33,498 bases of DNA from Basidiobolus ranarum (taxonomy: Eukaryota; Basidiobolomycota; Basidiobolomycetes; Basidiobolales), in NCBI GenBank assembly GCA_040143965.1, contig JASJQH010000074.1, forward strand, positions 1 through 33,498, written 5' to 3'. The notes under the pieces were generated by a model. The model worked only from the letters and a program-made list of their open reading frames with translations, had not been told where the DNA came from and did no database searches. Both the position numbers and the translations under genes were made by a program. The stretch's first letter is position 1, and every line of letters begins with the position of its first letter. Shown here piece by piece: positions 1 to 11,924 of this stretch.

Positions 1-296
1 GTGGTGCCATTTAACGAACTATGACTATCTTGAGAATTTTCGTAAGGAATAGAGGGGAATAAAACGCCGCTATCTCCCTCTTTCACAGAAGAATTTCCCT
101 TTTGATGAGACTTTGTCGCTTCATTAGTTTCCTCAAGGAGAGAGGGCGATTCGGAAGGGTATGTGCTCTTATGTTTATCCTCTGAAGTCATATTTTCAAT
201 TTTCTCGTCACGAATTGAAGCGTTATGTGAAGGTTCGTCAGTAAAGGAGAAAAGTGAATAAACTAATATAATTTGAATTAACAGATAGGTAGGCAT
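1..296 (-). CDS. Partial gene: N-terminal part of a secreted or membrane protein
   Basis: An open frame starts at an ATG read on the minus strand at 296 and stays open to the window edge (about 98 codons seen). The first residues, MPTYLLIQIILVYSLFSFT, form a short hydrophobic stretch that resembles a signal peptide. What follows is hydrophilic and rich in Ser, Glu, Lys and Asn, with sequons such as NAS and NSS, as in the disordered extracellular stalk of a fungal surface or secreted protein. No family can be named from this fragment. The stop and most of the protein lie outside the window, and an intron beyond the edge cannot be excluded. The coding frame is fairly secure because it is unbroken in AT-rich DNA and starts with a leader-like segment; the function is unknown. 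Confidence 0.55.
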   Translation of the reverse strand, partial: MPTYLLIQIILVYSLFSFTDEPSHNASIRDEKIENMTSEDKHKSTYPSESPSLLEETNEATKSHQKGNSSVKEGDSGVLFPSIPYENSQDSHSSLNGT

Positions 297-1110
297 TTTG
301 ATGCAATTTATCTACTAAATTTGCACAAAAACTAAACTGGCCCAACGGCGAACTTAAGCCATCATTAAAATTAATGGTAATTTTCTGGTTTATATCAATC
401 AACGAGACAGCTTATAAATTATGTATCATTGTTTCTTGATAATTGAATTTAATTAATGATCTATAAACGTTTTAGTCTATATCAGCAATAGCTATGTACT
501 TTTTCTAAATCTTAGAAAGAGATACTCTTGCCTTCCCTGTAGGCTATATATATATAAAATGCTTTATATCTACATCTCCAGAGTTTAATTTCATTTGTTT
601 CTTTTCGGGTTCAATGACTTGGGCATAATCTCAATACTCCCTCTCAACTCTGGAGTTCAACAACACAGAAACGACTCATTTTTTAATCTTATTCCGCTGG
701 ATTGGTTTCGTTATACTTATAACGACTTAAATAAGTAGTCAACAAATGATGTTACCATCTTTCTATTCAATTTGTCTTGATTAGACTTGTTCATTTGCTG
801 TTTATCCAGATTCCAGTAATGAGTAGAAGACTGTACAATTGTAAATAGATATATTGGGAATGTTGAAATTGTAGGCGCGACATAGTGAACATTCGTTTAG
901 GCTTTTGAATGACCCATCTATAAATACATACTCCGGGATATTTTCGTACTTGGTTATGGTTGATGCCTTTCGGCATGTTCGTGGAGCTCAAGAGTCATTT
1001 GAAAACTTGACATAGAATACAAAAAATGACTCATGATATATCACCCAGCCTTAACTTGACATGCTCTGGGGGGAGTTCCTAGGCACTTTAACACTTATCT
1101 TATTATTCAT

Positions 1111-1140
1111 ACAGCTGCTCACATTACAGCTACTCACATT
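1111..1140. repeat. 15-base tandem duplication
   Basis: Two adjacent 15-base copies (1111-1125 and 1126-1140) of acagctgctcacatt differ at a single base. The repeat is a local duplication in intergenic DNA with no visible function. Confidence 0.85.
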
Positions 1141-1278
1141 CGATTGTATGGTTAAATAATCGATATATCGTTAATATTCCTAGCATTTATTCAGATTAAA
1201 AATTCAACTAGCGTATCTACAATCACATTAGGTCATTGGGAGATCCTCGTACTGTCCTTATATAACTTACCTTGTCAA

Positions 1279-1349
1279 TTTACCAGCATATTGGTCACTG
1301 TTTACTTCAAGCCAAGTTTACTAGCATATTGGTCACTGTTTACTTCAAG
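1279..1349. repeat. 38-base-period tandem duplication
   Basis: A 33-base unit at 1279-1311 recurs at 1317-1349 with one mismatch; the core is agcatattggtcactgttta. The high identity suggests a recent local duplication. It lies in the intergenic region and overlaps no gene. Confidence 0.9.
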
Positions 1350-1971
1350 GATGGCTGGATTATTTTTGGCCACATTAAAATCTGATTTGTTACGATTATT
1401 AATCATAATCTCTTTAATATTATCAATGTTGAAATGCATGTTTAGTCACAAGAGATGAAGACGTAAGTTCACCAACAACCGAGACAGGTTCTATCGCAAT
1501 ATGTGAACGAGGCGGCTTGCAAAACTACATCGCTCAGATCCCGTAACCTCCCGTTGGACGTATGATGGGATTCTGGAAGGAATAGCTCAAAAATTCTAGA
1601 AGTTTGTCCCGATTTAATCCGAAAGCTCTTTTTGAAGTTATACAAAACAATCACCCGGAAATACCCGTCAATGCCCGTGACCTGCTACTTTCAACATGAA
1701 CCGACGATCTGTTTATATGATCTGTAGTCCATACCCGAATCCCTGGGCTCACCCTACGGAATAGGAATTTTGAGCAGAGGATATGTGACTATATGGTGTT
1801 GTGTTACCATCAGTATTTTCCTTCACCATACCACAGTAACAATCAAATATATCCAAACAAGTCATTTCTACCCTTACACTAGTTCTCTCAGTTATCGGTA
1901 ATCGTTAGCTACGAACTCCACTCCTTACGCCACGATTGCTTATCACATATGGTTGTGCATTCTTTGTTTTG

Positions 1972-1977
1972 TTTATT
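1972..1977 (-). terminator. Putative poly(A) signal of the FUSC-like gene
   Basis: AATAAA reads on the minus strand about 75 bases past the stop codon of the transporter gene, in the correct orientation and at a plausible distance for a polyadenylation signal. Confidence 0.4.
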
Positions 1978-2052
1978 AAATAGATGAATGCGTATGTACA
2001 AATGCTATCAAGCTCTACAGTTTTTTACAGTAAATATGTGTGAATCAACCAA

Positions 2053-3696
2053 CTATTCATCGCTGTCAGGAAATGTACTAAAGCAAGATACTGCTTTTGT
2101 TAGAGCCTTCCAACAGGCCTCAGAACGTGTTAAAAACCCATAGTAAGCTATCATCTCAAGAGCCTTGTCAGTCTTGCCACTCAACTGCTCCACCACTCTA
2201 TCGAGCTCGGAAGAAACCTCCTGGTGCGCCCGTTCCAAGATACTCTTCATGTCGTCCCATTGATCATAACACTGATGCATTTTGCAATCGCGATCCAACA
2301 AGATTTCGGTAGAGCGGTGCATAACGATGAGCATTAAGCATGAGAAATCGTGCATCGTTTTGCTGGAGTAAGCAGCCAGTGTGCGCCCACTTGTTTCATT
2401 AATAGTGGCACTTCCAAGAGAGGAGCCATCATTGTTAACGTATGCTGCCGTATTCTCAGTAATAGCGCCTAGATATGTTAAAGATATGAAGGGATAAACC
2501 ATCTCTTGCATAAATTGAATGGCACATTTGTAACGACGTGCCCGTTCGAGATCGCGGCCGTGTCGATTACTCAAAAAATGAAAGGGCACCTGGATCAGAT
2601 ACTCGTTTGTTGCCATTTCAATACGCGCCATTTGCTTAGTTAGTTGCGCGATGATATCTAAACCACAATTACGTGCTTCATCCAGAGACATAATTGGAGT
2701 ATCTATATTGGTATTTTTGGTCTCGACCGGGTGAATGGATCGAGTACGGCCGATTGACAATTTTCTCCCTACTCTAGTTAACAAACCAGAAGGTGTAATG
2801 ATATCCCCTTTGTTATAAATCTCTGGAGGAATTCCAGAGAGAGAGGAATACATTTCAGCAATAGAACCCATGATCTTTCCAAGTTCCTCGCGTAAGGCAT
2901 AGCTAGCTTTTTGAGGAAATACGAACAATGAGAACAACATTCCTATTATCACTCCAGCCAGCACACAACCAATACGTCTAAAGCCTACAGCCACTACTCC
3001 GGGTTCGCCAGCTAGTATTTCATAGTAGCCATCCAGCATGACAATCTGCATGGTGATAGAGCCGATAGTACCGGCATAAGCAAACTTGGGGAATCTCTTT
3101 TTCGAGTATGCGAAGATATATGTAAAAACAAATAAACTGATTGTTAAGAATGTAGGAGCCAACCAGTGAGTGACTGAATCCGGGAAGAGCTCTGCTATTA
3201 CGATCAAGAGGATAGAGATCAGCCCACTAACAGCAGTTCCGATTGCACGAAGAGCTCCTTGTTTCAAAGAAGCACCAAAGCTATCTTGTAGCACGACAAC
3301 AATGGTAATTCCTACCCAATTGGACCCATAAATGAAGAGGGCGGGGACAAAAGTTGTCAGCGATGCGAAAAACACCGCAATAGATACTTGAAAGGCATAC
3401 TTGTTTGCATTGGATATTTTGGATGTGTACTTGTGAATGGCACTTCGAAACCGCACAAATGAATTTGGCTTCCGAGGAGTGTTACGGGCTACTGGTTTGT
3501 TTGGTACGGTCCTCATCGAGGAAGTCTTGTGCAATGGTGGTTCGACGACGACATGCTTAACGGTCGTTGGCAAGCTGATTTCATCTGCTGATGAGGAGGT
3601 TGAATGAAATATAGTCTCCGTAGGAGAGACATCTGGACTTGGTTGAACCAAAGTCTCTAGAGGTATTGTAATAGAGAGATTGGGACTATTGAGCAT
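2053..3696 (-). CDS. FUSC/ALMT-like six-helix membrane transporter
   Basis: An intronless frame encodes 547 residues. The first ~90 residues are polar and Ser/Thr/Pro-rich. Six hydrophobic segments then follow at roughly 100-300: AFQVSIAVFFASLTTFVPAL, WVGITIVVVLQ, a segment ending LLIVIAELF, WLAPTFLTISLFVFTYIF, FAYAGTIGSITMQIVML and VGFRRIGCVLAGVIIGMLF. The last ends in FVFPQKA and is followed by a long, mostly helical soluble domain. This layout (six helices plus a cytosolic C-terminal half) matches the fusaric acid resistance / aromatic acid exporter superfamily that includes plant aluminium-activated malate transporters and fungal Brefeldin-sensitivity-type proteins. Such proteins move organic anions across the plasma membrane or vacuolar membrane; the substrate here cannot be told. 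The absence of introns is unusual in this intron-rich window and could reflect transfer or retroposition. Family assignment is fairly sure, the role is not. Confidence 0.85.
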   Translation of the reverse strand: MLNSPNLSITIPLETLVQPSPDVSPTETIFHSTSSSADEISLPTTVKHVVVEPPLHKTSSMRTVPNKPVARNTPRKPNSFVRFRSAIHKYTSKISNANKYAFQVSIAVFFASLTTFVPALFIYGSNWVGITIVVVLQDSFGASLKQGALRAIGTAVSGLISILLIVIAELFPDSVTHWLAPTFLTISLFVFTYIFAYSKKRFPKFAYAGTIGSITMQIVMLDGYYEILAGEPGVVAVGFRRIGCVLAGVIIGMLFSLFVFPQKASYALREELGKIMGSIAEMYSSLSGIPPEIYNKGDIITPSGLLTRVGRKLSIGRTRSIHPVETKNTNIDTPIMSLDEARNCGLDIIAQLTKQMARIEMATNEYLIQVPFHFLSNRHGRDLERARRYKCAIQFMQEMVYPFISLTYLGAITENTAAYVNNDGSSLGSATINETSGRTLAAYSSKTMHDFSCLMLIVMHRSTEILLDRDCKMHQCYDQWDDMKSILERAHQEVSSELDRVVEQLSGKTDKALEMIAYYGFLTRSEACWKALTKAVSCFSTFPDSDE

Positions 3697-5074
3697 CTGA
3701 CAGATATATTACAGTTCCTTGATGAGGGTCTATTATTTATATGTTTGTAGCTATCTGCTTCATCTGCTTCGTCTATATCGTTTATTGTATTAGGAAAGTT
3801 CTATTAATCTAGACTGGTTGAATTAAACCACAGATTAGGAATTTTTTCACCTTAGTCTCTTCGTTCTTTTCGGATTTTTCTACCTCTCGATAATGATAGG
3901 CTACATGTTGACGAAGAAAACTCTATTTGGTTTAGGAGTCTGCACTGTTGGTAACGAAACCTAGCTCATCTCTCCATGGTGATTGTTTTGGAAACTCAGC
4001 TGGGGCAAATTACCCTGATTTCAATATCCAATAATATTAAGTCGGATTCGGATGCCCAATGAAATCTCCTCTAAAACATAGCTATTCGGTAGTTTACGGA
4101 GGGACAGCTAATTCAAGCCTAATCTCACCAAAGTATTCCCAATACTGCCCTGCCCTCTCATTTATTATCCTGACATATTACCCTTAATGAGCCTAGTTCA
4201 CTTCTGCTGAAAAGAATCGGCGATATACGGGATTGGATGAATAAATATATTACCTGGTATGTTCTACTAGCGCATAATATTCTGGAGCGCTGGGAGAGGT
4301 GCTGAGATGGGGCTAACCCTAACAGGGGCTGGAAGAGGTGCTGTCGTTCGTAACTCATGGTGGCGGTCGTAAAGCTGAGATGATTCCACTAAGTGCATTC
4401 ATATCAGACATAACTAGATAATGTAGACACATACAACGCCAGTATTAGAATGCTCCATCATGCTGCTTGCTCGAACTGTTTAGGCAACAAAGTTTCAGCT
4501 CATTTTGGAAAAAACAAGCTTATCTACGGTTGCTTCAGAATCTTCAACCCTTTCAAATGTTTTCACTTGTGATTTTGTCGATCGCCTATTGTTCTTTCAG
4601 TAAAATTAATATGATCGCAGTCACTGATTAATGTGCGTTCATCAAACTCTATTCCCAACAATCCACTCAGCTATACGATGAGCTTGTTTGTTTTCAACTC
4701 CATATTTAAGCTCTTTGACAGCCATGCGTGGGTAGACTGAAACGTCATGGTTTATACTTTCGCCACTGGTTGAAGCTGAATATTTGACAAGCCTTATTTG
4801 TAGTGGCAGAATTGTATTGATTGAACGATTGATGTGACAAATAAAGTTGCTTTCTTTATTAAGAATAGAAACATTAAATGAGTTTAAGAAACTTGCCTTG
4901 AAGCTAAAGTAGACAACAGAGTGGTATAGCAAAGTTAATAAAAACCCTTGCTTCCCATTTGTTTCCGCTGGATCTTTAACGGGAGACTCTACTTCTTTTC
5001 CACGTCACTCCATTTTAGATCCCGTTAAATACTATAGCAACCAGAGCACAGTAAGCCTTTACACTAGTTTATTC
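3697..5074. other. Divergent intergenic region between the transporter and the GATA factor
   Basis: This ~1.4 kb region separates two divergent genes and presumably holds both promoters. A 96-codon minus-strand frame at 4642-4932 and a 66-codon one at 4158-4358 have no recognisable domain and atypical composition, so I do not call them genes. A small direct repeat around a telomere-like core is listed separately. Confidence 0.45.
4289..4343. repeat. 16-base direct repeats flanking a CTAACCCTAAC core
   Basis: The 16-mer gctgggagaggtgctg at 4289-4304 recurs with one mismatch at 4328-4343 (period 39). Between the copies lies ctaaccctaac (4313-4323), which resembles about two telomere units (CCCTAA). 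It is small and of unknown meaning. Confidence 0.6.
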
Positions 5075-6427
5075 ATGAAGGGGAAGAAACCTGCGCATAC
5101 AAAGAAAGAAGTACTTTCACCACCTTGACTCGTTTCTTCTGTGCAGATGCTTATATTTTCTTAGGTTAGAGACTGCAACTTTGGGTCTCAGTATATTCCA
5201 GGTTTTGAGAAGCTTCACGAAACGGTAGGGTTTAACTACGACCCTGACTACGTATTACCACCAACAAGCTATGTAAATTTCTTTCCTGCGTTCGAAGAAT
5301 GTACGCGTAATGATATTGGAGCAGATATGTATCCTTCCGAGTGCGAGTATTATCGATATTTAAAGGAGACGAACATATGTAGCTCTAACGAGTCTACCTC
5401 AGTACTGCCTTTTACTGGACCTCTTTCAACTCCCAATCCTACTATGATTAGACACAACTCATTTGATCATCTGGACGTAGGAGAGCACGACTATTATCAT
5501 ATGTTCTCTGCTCCTTCAACTTCTGAATACTTTCAACCTCAACCTTATCATCCATTAGAAACCTCAGCGTTTCCCGGTAAATATTATGCTCAATGCAGTT
5601 TAGAATCTGCCTCTAACAAGACTTCGTCTAATGAAACAGACGACTCGACTGGAGGTTCTGAGCCACTGGTATCCCCATGTAGTAATGAAAATAGATCTTA
5701 TATGTATTCTTCGTTAGGTCAGGATTATATGTACCTCTATAATTTGCTACGTCTCACACTTAACCATATAACATTCTAGTTGGCAATCTGTCCCTAGAGC
5801 CTTGTTCAACATCAGAGAAGAAACAGTATAGAGGTAGATGAGAGATTTTAACTACCTTTAGTATTCATTTATAAGCATTTATTTACATTCAGATGATTTT
5901 TGTCAACGTCATATTTGCAGAGGCTAAAGTATTTAAGCCCGAGCGGAGATCTAAGAAAAAGGAGGTGGATCGCGACCCGTATAGAATCAGTCCAGTTTCG
6001 AATAGCAGCTTACTCCGACAAGCAGAAGATTCCTCCTTAGATTCAAAGCGTTGCTCAAATTGCTGCTCTACTAATAGCCCCAGTTGGCGTCGAGATAACG
6101 ATGGGAAATTGCTGCTTTGTAACGCCTGTGGGTTATAGTAAGTCTAGCGTTGACCTCCTTAAAATATTGAATCTTGTTATAATGACACATTTACCTAGTC
6201 AAAAGTTGCACAATAAGCCACGCCCTTGGTACATAGCCAGAGATGGATCCGTAAAAGTGCTGCGACCCACCACATCTCATCAGAAATGCTGGAATTGTGG
6301 AGTTACTGAGACTCCTTTGTGGAGACGAAATGATGCTGGAAAAATAGTGTGCAACGCTTGTGGTTTGTTCTTAAAACAAAATAAGGGCAACCGAAAGCCA
6401 GCCAAGAAATCCCTGACACCCACGTAA
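5075..6427 (+). CDS. Two-finger GATA-type transcription factor
   Basis: I read five exons (5075-5110, 5165-5717, 5780-5833, 5921-6137, 6199-6427), giving about 362 residues; phases agree at every junction. The N-terminal ~250 residues are Tyr/Ser/Pro/Asn-rich and probably disordered activation sequence. Finger 1 starts at about Cys259 (CSNC ... [16 protein letters not shown]) and finger 2 at about Cys317 (CWNC ... [17 protein letters not shown]), both with the PxWRR core of GATA fingers. Finger 2 has the normal 17-residue loop, while finger 1 has 18. A basic tail ends the protein. It should be a nuclear factor binding WGATAR sites; two-finger fungal GATA proteins include siderophore and iron regulators (SRE/Fep1 type), but the Cys-rich segment between fingers typical of those is not seen, so the target pathway is open. 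The start exon is my inference: a short ATG exon spliced in frame to the long exon. Confidence 0.8.
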
Positions 6428-6735
6428 GCTCCTTGTTCCTCGCTAGTTAAGAGAAATTATAGACGAGAAAATGCCTCTCAACATATAAGCCAGAATGCAA
6501 GTTCTATTTACCTATCGTTGTAGCATAAATATGTGCTTTCTAACAGGCTTTTATCGCTACATACGCCTTTTGAAAACCAGTTTTGGTTTGGTTTAGATTA
6601 TACATTTAGATTGGATGTAAATGAACAGAACCTATTTTACTTGATTGAAATTCTTATTTGTCTTTTTGTTTGGCTTCATAATAGCATCTTCTGTTATAAA
6701 TTTAATAAATGAGAGTTTCAAAAGCGGATGACGGG

Positions 6736-6745
6736 ATCACGTGAT
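6736..6745. promoter_or_regulatory. E-box palindrome ATCACGTGAT upstream of the Atg29 gene
   Basis: A perfect 10-base palindrome containing CACGTG lies 78 bases before the Atg29 start codon. It is the type of site bound by basic helix-loop-helix factors (Cbf1/USF/TFE class). The same palindrome with the same GGG flank occurs before the SART3 gene at 22795-22806. Confidence 0.45.
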
Positions 6746-6822
6746 GGGGGTACGGTACTTTGATGCTCTAACAGTGCGCCTTTACTTTTACGATTTTATT
6801 AGAACCTTGGAATCGCTTCACT

Positions 6823-8057
6823 ATGGAACTTAGTTTTGAAGAACCTGACCTTCACGTTGTCATTCGAGTACCTTGGAAACGACCTTCTTCTTTTAAACCC
6901 CCTTCACAGGTACAATTCGAAAACGTGACTGGCATTATAAAAGCCAGTCATTATAAGCCCCCGCCACAAATGCAAGGCATTAAACTAGTCAAATTTACAG
7001 GTCATACGAAGCGAAGAGATAGATCATGAACTTTGGAAAGCTCTAAGTAGACAAAAAGAGGAGACCATTGATTGTAAATATTTTTTATACGATTTAGTAT
7101 TGGAGCTTTTTCAAACTAAGATTTCTTTAAGGGGAAACATTATCTAGAGAATTCAACACCACCATACCACAACTACTTCGACATTCCGCTACTTTGTATG
7201 AGAAAAAACTCCAAGAACTTACGCCAACAAGGAAACCAACAACCGAAGGTCTCAACTTTCCACCGTCTTCCAAAGATTCAAGAAGACACATGGAGTCAAA
7301 TGAAGTAGAGATCAAGTCAAATATTGAAATATCTCAAGGTAATTACCAACTGGCTAATTTGAGTTTCTATCTATATATTAATCCCTAAACAATTCACTTT
7401 TAAGATAAAAAGCACTTGGCGGCTATCCAAAAATCATATTATGACGCTCTCAAACGCAAGCAAGTTGACCCTCCAGGTAGGTTGGCATCGTTTCACGAGC
7501 AAGACACTCAAGGTAAACTCTTGCTACTCGTATCAAATATCGTTAGTACCTGTGACCAAAATAACCTATGTCGTAGGGCGAAACTCTATATCTAGCTTGG
7601 AAGCTAAGGCGCATGATGATACTCAAGAGGAGGAAGACGATTCAGAAGACGAAAATGAAGAAGTCACCGACGAGTTATTGGATGAAAGGTTAAGTAAGCT
7701 TCAAATTGGAATGCCATCTGGCCTTCAACAAAAAAGTGATAGTATGATATCGAAAGAAAGAGAAAAAGAATCAGGAAGTTCTATACATGCAGAAAAAAGT
7801 ACGAATCCAGGTAAGATAATCCATACTTGGTCAATAGTAAGAGTAACCCATTTTTATCTGAAATTTCCCCAGAACCTGACGACGAACACCATTCGGCTGG
7901 CTCCTCTTTTAGCGACTTGTCGGGTGCGTAGACTTCAAATATCCTCTACCCTTGCTTACCCTCATCACTAATACTTGTGAACTTACCAGACTCCTCCGTC
8001 ACTCAATCAGCCATGGAAGATGCATATTTGTCCAAGTTCAACCAATCGAAATTGTGA
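6823..8057 (+). CDS. ATG29: Autophagy-related protein Atg29
   Basis: I read seven exons (6823-6909, 7001-7073, 7132-7338, 7405-7512, 7577-7810, 7873-7923, 7990-8057), giving about 275 residues with all phases consistent. Residues 1-110 carry the Atg29 N-terminal pattern: HVVIRVPWKRP, then a PP motif, EIDHELWKALS, IDWETLSREFNTTIPQLLRH and ATLYEKKLQ. This corresponds to the family's hydrophobic-basic strand, ELW helix, DW-L motif and a final aromatic LYE helix. The middle is acidic and disordered (EEEDDSEDENEE). The C-terminus SDLSDSSVTQSAMEDAYLSK matches the conserved SD-S-TQSALE-A tail of fungal Atg29. In yeast Atg29 joins Atg17 and Atg31 in the scaffold that starts phagophore assembly. The end of exon 1 is uncertain: a second donor at 6925 would add five residues. 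Identification rests on motif memory. Confidence 0.8.
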
Positions 8058-8210
8058 GATTTCTCTAGATCATATAATTTCCAAAACATCCACTCATATC
8101 AATTCTCCAGATCAATGGTGTCAAAAAAGAGTCAATTCTTAAGCTCCTTACTCAAATAATTTCTTTACTGAAACCGGGATTTCATTTACGGCTTTCTCCA
8201 GAACGTTGAG

Positions 8211-8237
8211 AGTATTCCTAGCATAGTATTCCTAGCA
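8211..8237. repeat. 14-base-period tandem duplication
   Basis: The 13-mer agtattcctagca is repeated exactly with a one-base spacer. Small intergenic duplication, no visible function. Confidence 0.8.
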
Positions 8238-8444
8238 ATTCTGGGAATGAATGGGGCAATCTAAGATTAATTCTAAACAGGTTTTGTGCGCATAAGAACA
8301 ATAAAACAAAGCAGAAATCTGAATCAAGATCAGGTGGATATATATCATTATATGGTTAGGGACATTGGCTAGGAATATTGCTTAGGAACATCGTATCATA
8401 GGTTGTATCAGTAGGATTGACTCTGGAGCATTGGTGTCATTTGA

Positions 8445-8472
8445 ATTAACCATTCAAGGATTAACCATTCAA
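8445..8472. repeat. 15-base-period tandem duplication
   Basis: The 13-mer attaaccattcaa occurs twice exactly, separated by two bases, about 90 bases before the start of the phosphotransfer protein gene. Confidence 0.8.
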
Positions 8473-8558
8473 TCCCACCTCACCTGAGCTATATCATATC
8501 TGAACTGCGCTATTAGAAACCTTTTCACATCGACTAACTCTAAAGGCTTCGTCCTCAG

Positions 8559-9116
8559 ATGAATGCATTCAAGTTTGAGGTATTTCCAGTTACCATACAT
8601 GTGACCTCACTCGCTAAAGAACAGTTGTGCTTATTCATAGGACAAGGTGAGTCTTGTGGACTACTCCACCTTTGGCCAAATATTAGGGATGGACGATAAC
8701 GAAGAAAGAGAGTTTTCAAGGTCTATTGTCTACAATTATTTTCGACAGGCTAGAGCTACTTTTCGAAAAATGGAGTCTTCTTTGCAAGTTAACTGTAATA
8801 TCCATCACTCCTCCCTCTTATCACTAATATTTGATCCAAGAATAGGAGGCGAAAGGATATCCAGGCTCTATCTCAGCTTAGCCACTATCTTAAAGGAAGC
8901 TCCGCTGCGTTAGGCTTACAGAAAGTGGAAATACTTTGTGAAGAGATACAATTCTATGGCAGTAAAATTAAGAACATCGATGATTCTTCTTTCGATAAAT
9001 CCTTAGAATCAATCCATCTGCTACTAGAGCAGCTAAAAGATGAACATGCAAAGGTTGAGTGCTACCTAAAGAATTTTTATGCAGAAAAGAGGTCGTTGAA
9101 TGAACCATTCATATAG
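8559..9116 (+). CDS. YPD1: Histidine-containing phosphotransfer protein (Ypd1 type)
   Basis: I read three exons (8559-8579, 8641-8787, 8841-9116), giving 147 residues, close to the length of fungal Ypd1. The helix FGQILGMDDNEEREFSRSIV matches the first conserved helix of Ypd1, and LSHYLKGSSAALGL is the HPt active site; His71 is the predicted phosphorylated residue and the following KGSS motif is standard. The rest is helical, as expected of a four-helix bundle. The protein passes phosphate from a hybrid histidine kinase to response regulators of the Ssk1 and Skn7 types in osmotic and oxidative stress signalling, in cytosol and nucleus. The second intron acceptor (at 8840) was chosen because it restores a KDIQALSQL segment that the family needs before the histidine. 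The seven-residue first exon is less certain. The gene converges on katanin, with stops 295 bases apart. Confidence 0.9.
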
Positions 9117-9410
9117 GGCCACAATATTTGCCTTTGTTCTCAGGAGAAACCTACTTTCGACAAACCCCTTGCTGACCACTCGCAACCTTCAACCACGTTT
9201 AATGCGGGTGTGATTCACTCCCTTACTTCTTCCCATTGAATTTCTTACACAACACCTGCAAGTAAAGATGATGGTTCTGATGCAAGGGTTGATGCTTTCA
9301 TGCTAAAAACTAGGTTTTTTATTGTGGACAATAAAAATAGTGATACAGTTAGGAGTAAGATAGAAAATTTACAGTAGTTCTCTAGTAAGTGCTGATTTAA
9401 GCTGACCCTG

Positions 9411-11924
<2,514 letters not shown>

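Larger units (their letters stand above)
297..2052. other. Intergenic region, no convincing gene
   Basis: This is about 1.75 kb of AT-rich DNA between the 5' end of the left-edge gene and the 3' end of the transporter gene. It holds two short tandem duplications (listed separately). A 61-codon minus-strand frame at 1469-1654 lies in a patch of higher GC (about 1440-1780), but its product matches no family I know and it shows no exon continuation. Other short frames here look like chance. Confidence 0.5.
8058..8558. other. Intergenic region between Atg29 and the phosphotransfer gene
   Basis: About 500 bases without a coding frame I can support. It holds two small tandem duplications: agtattcctagca at 8211-8223 and 8225-8237, and attaaccattcaa at 8445-8457 and 8460-8472. 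The promoter of the downstream gene presumably lies here. Confidence 0.5.

Noticed and set aside
1440-1780. Higher-GC patch with a 61-codon frame as a possible transposon remnant
   Set aside because: No terminal repeats, target duplication or transposase motif could be seen.
4642-4932. 96-codon minus-strand frame
   Set aside because: No recognisable domain, no splice continuation, and it lies in a likely promoter region.
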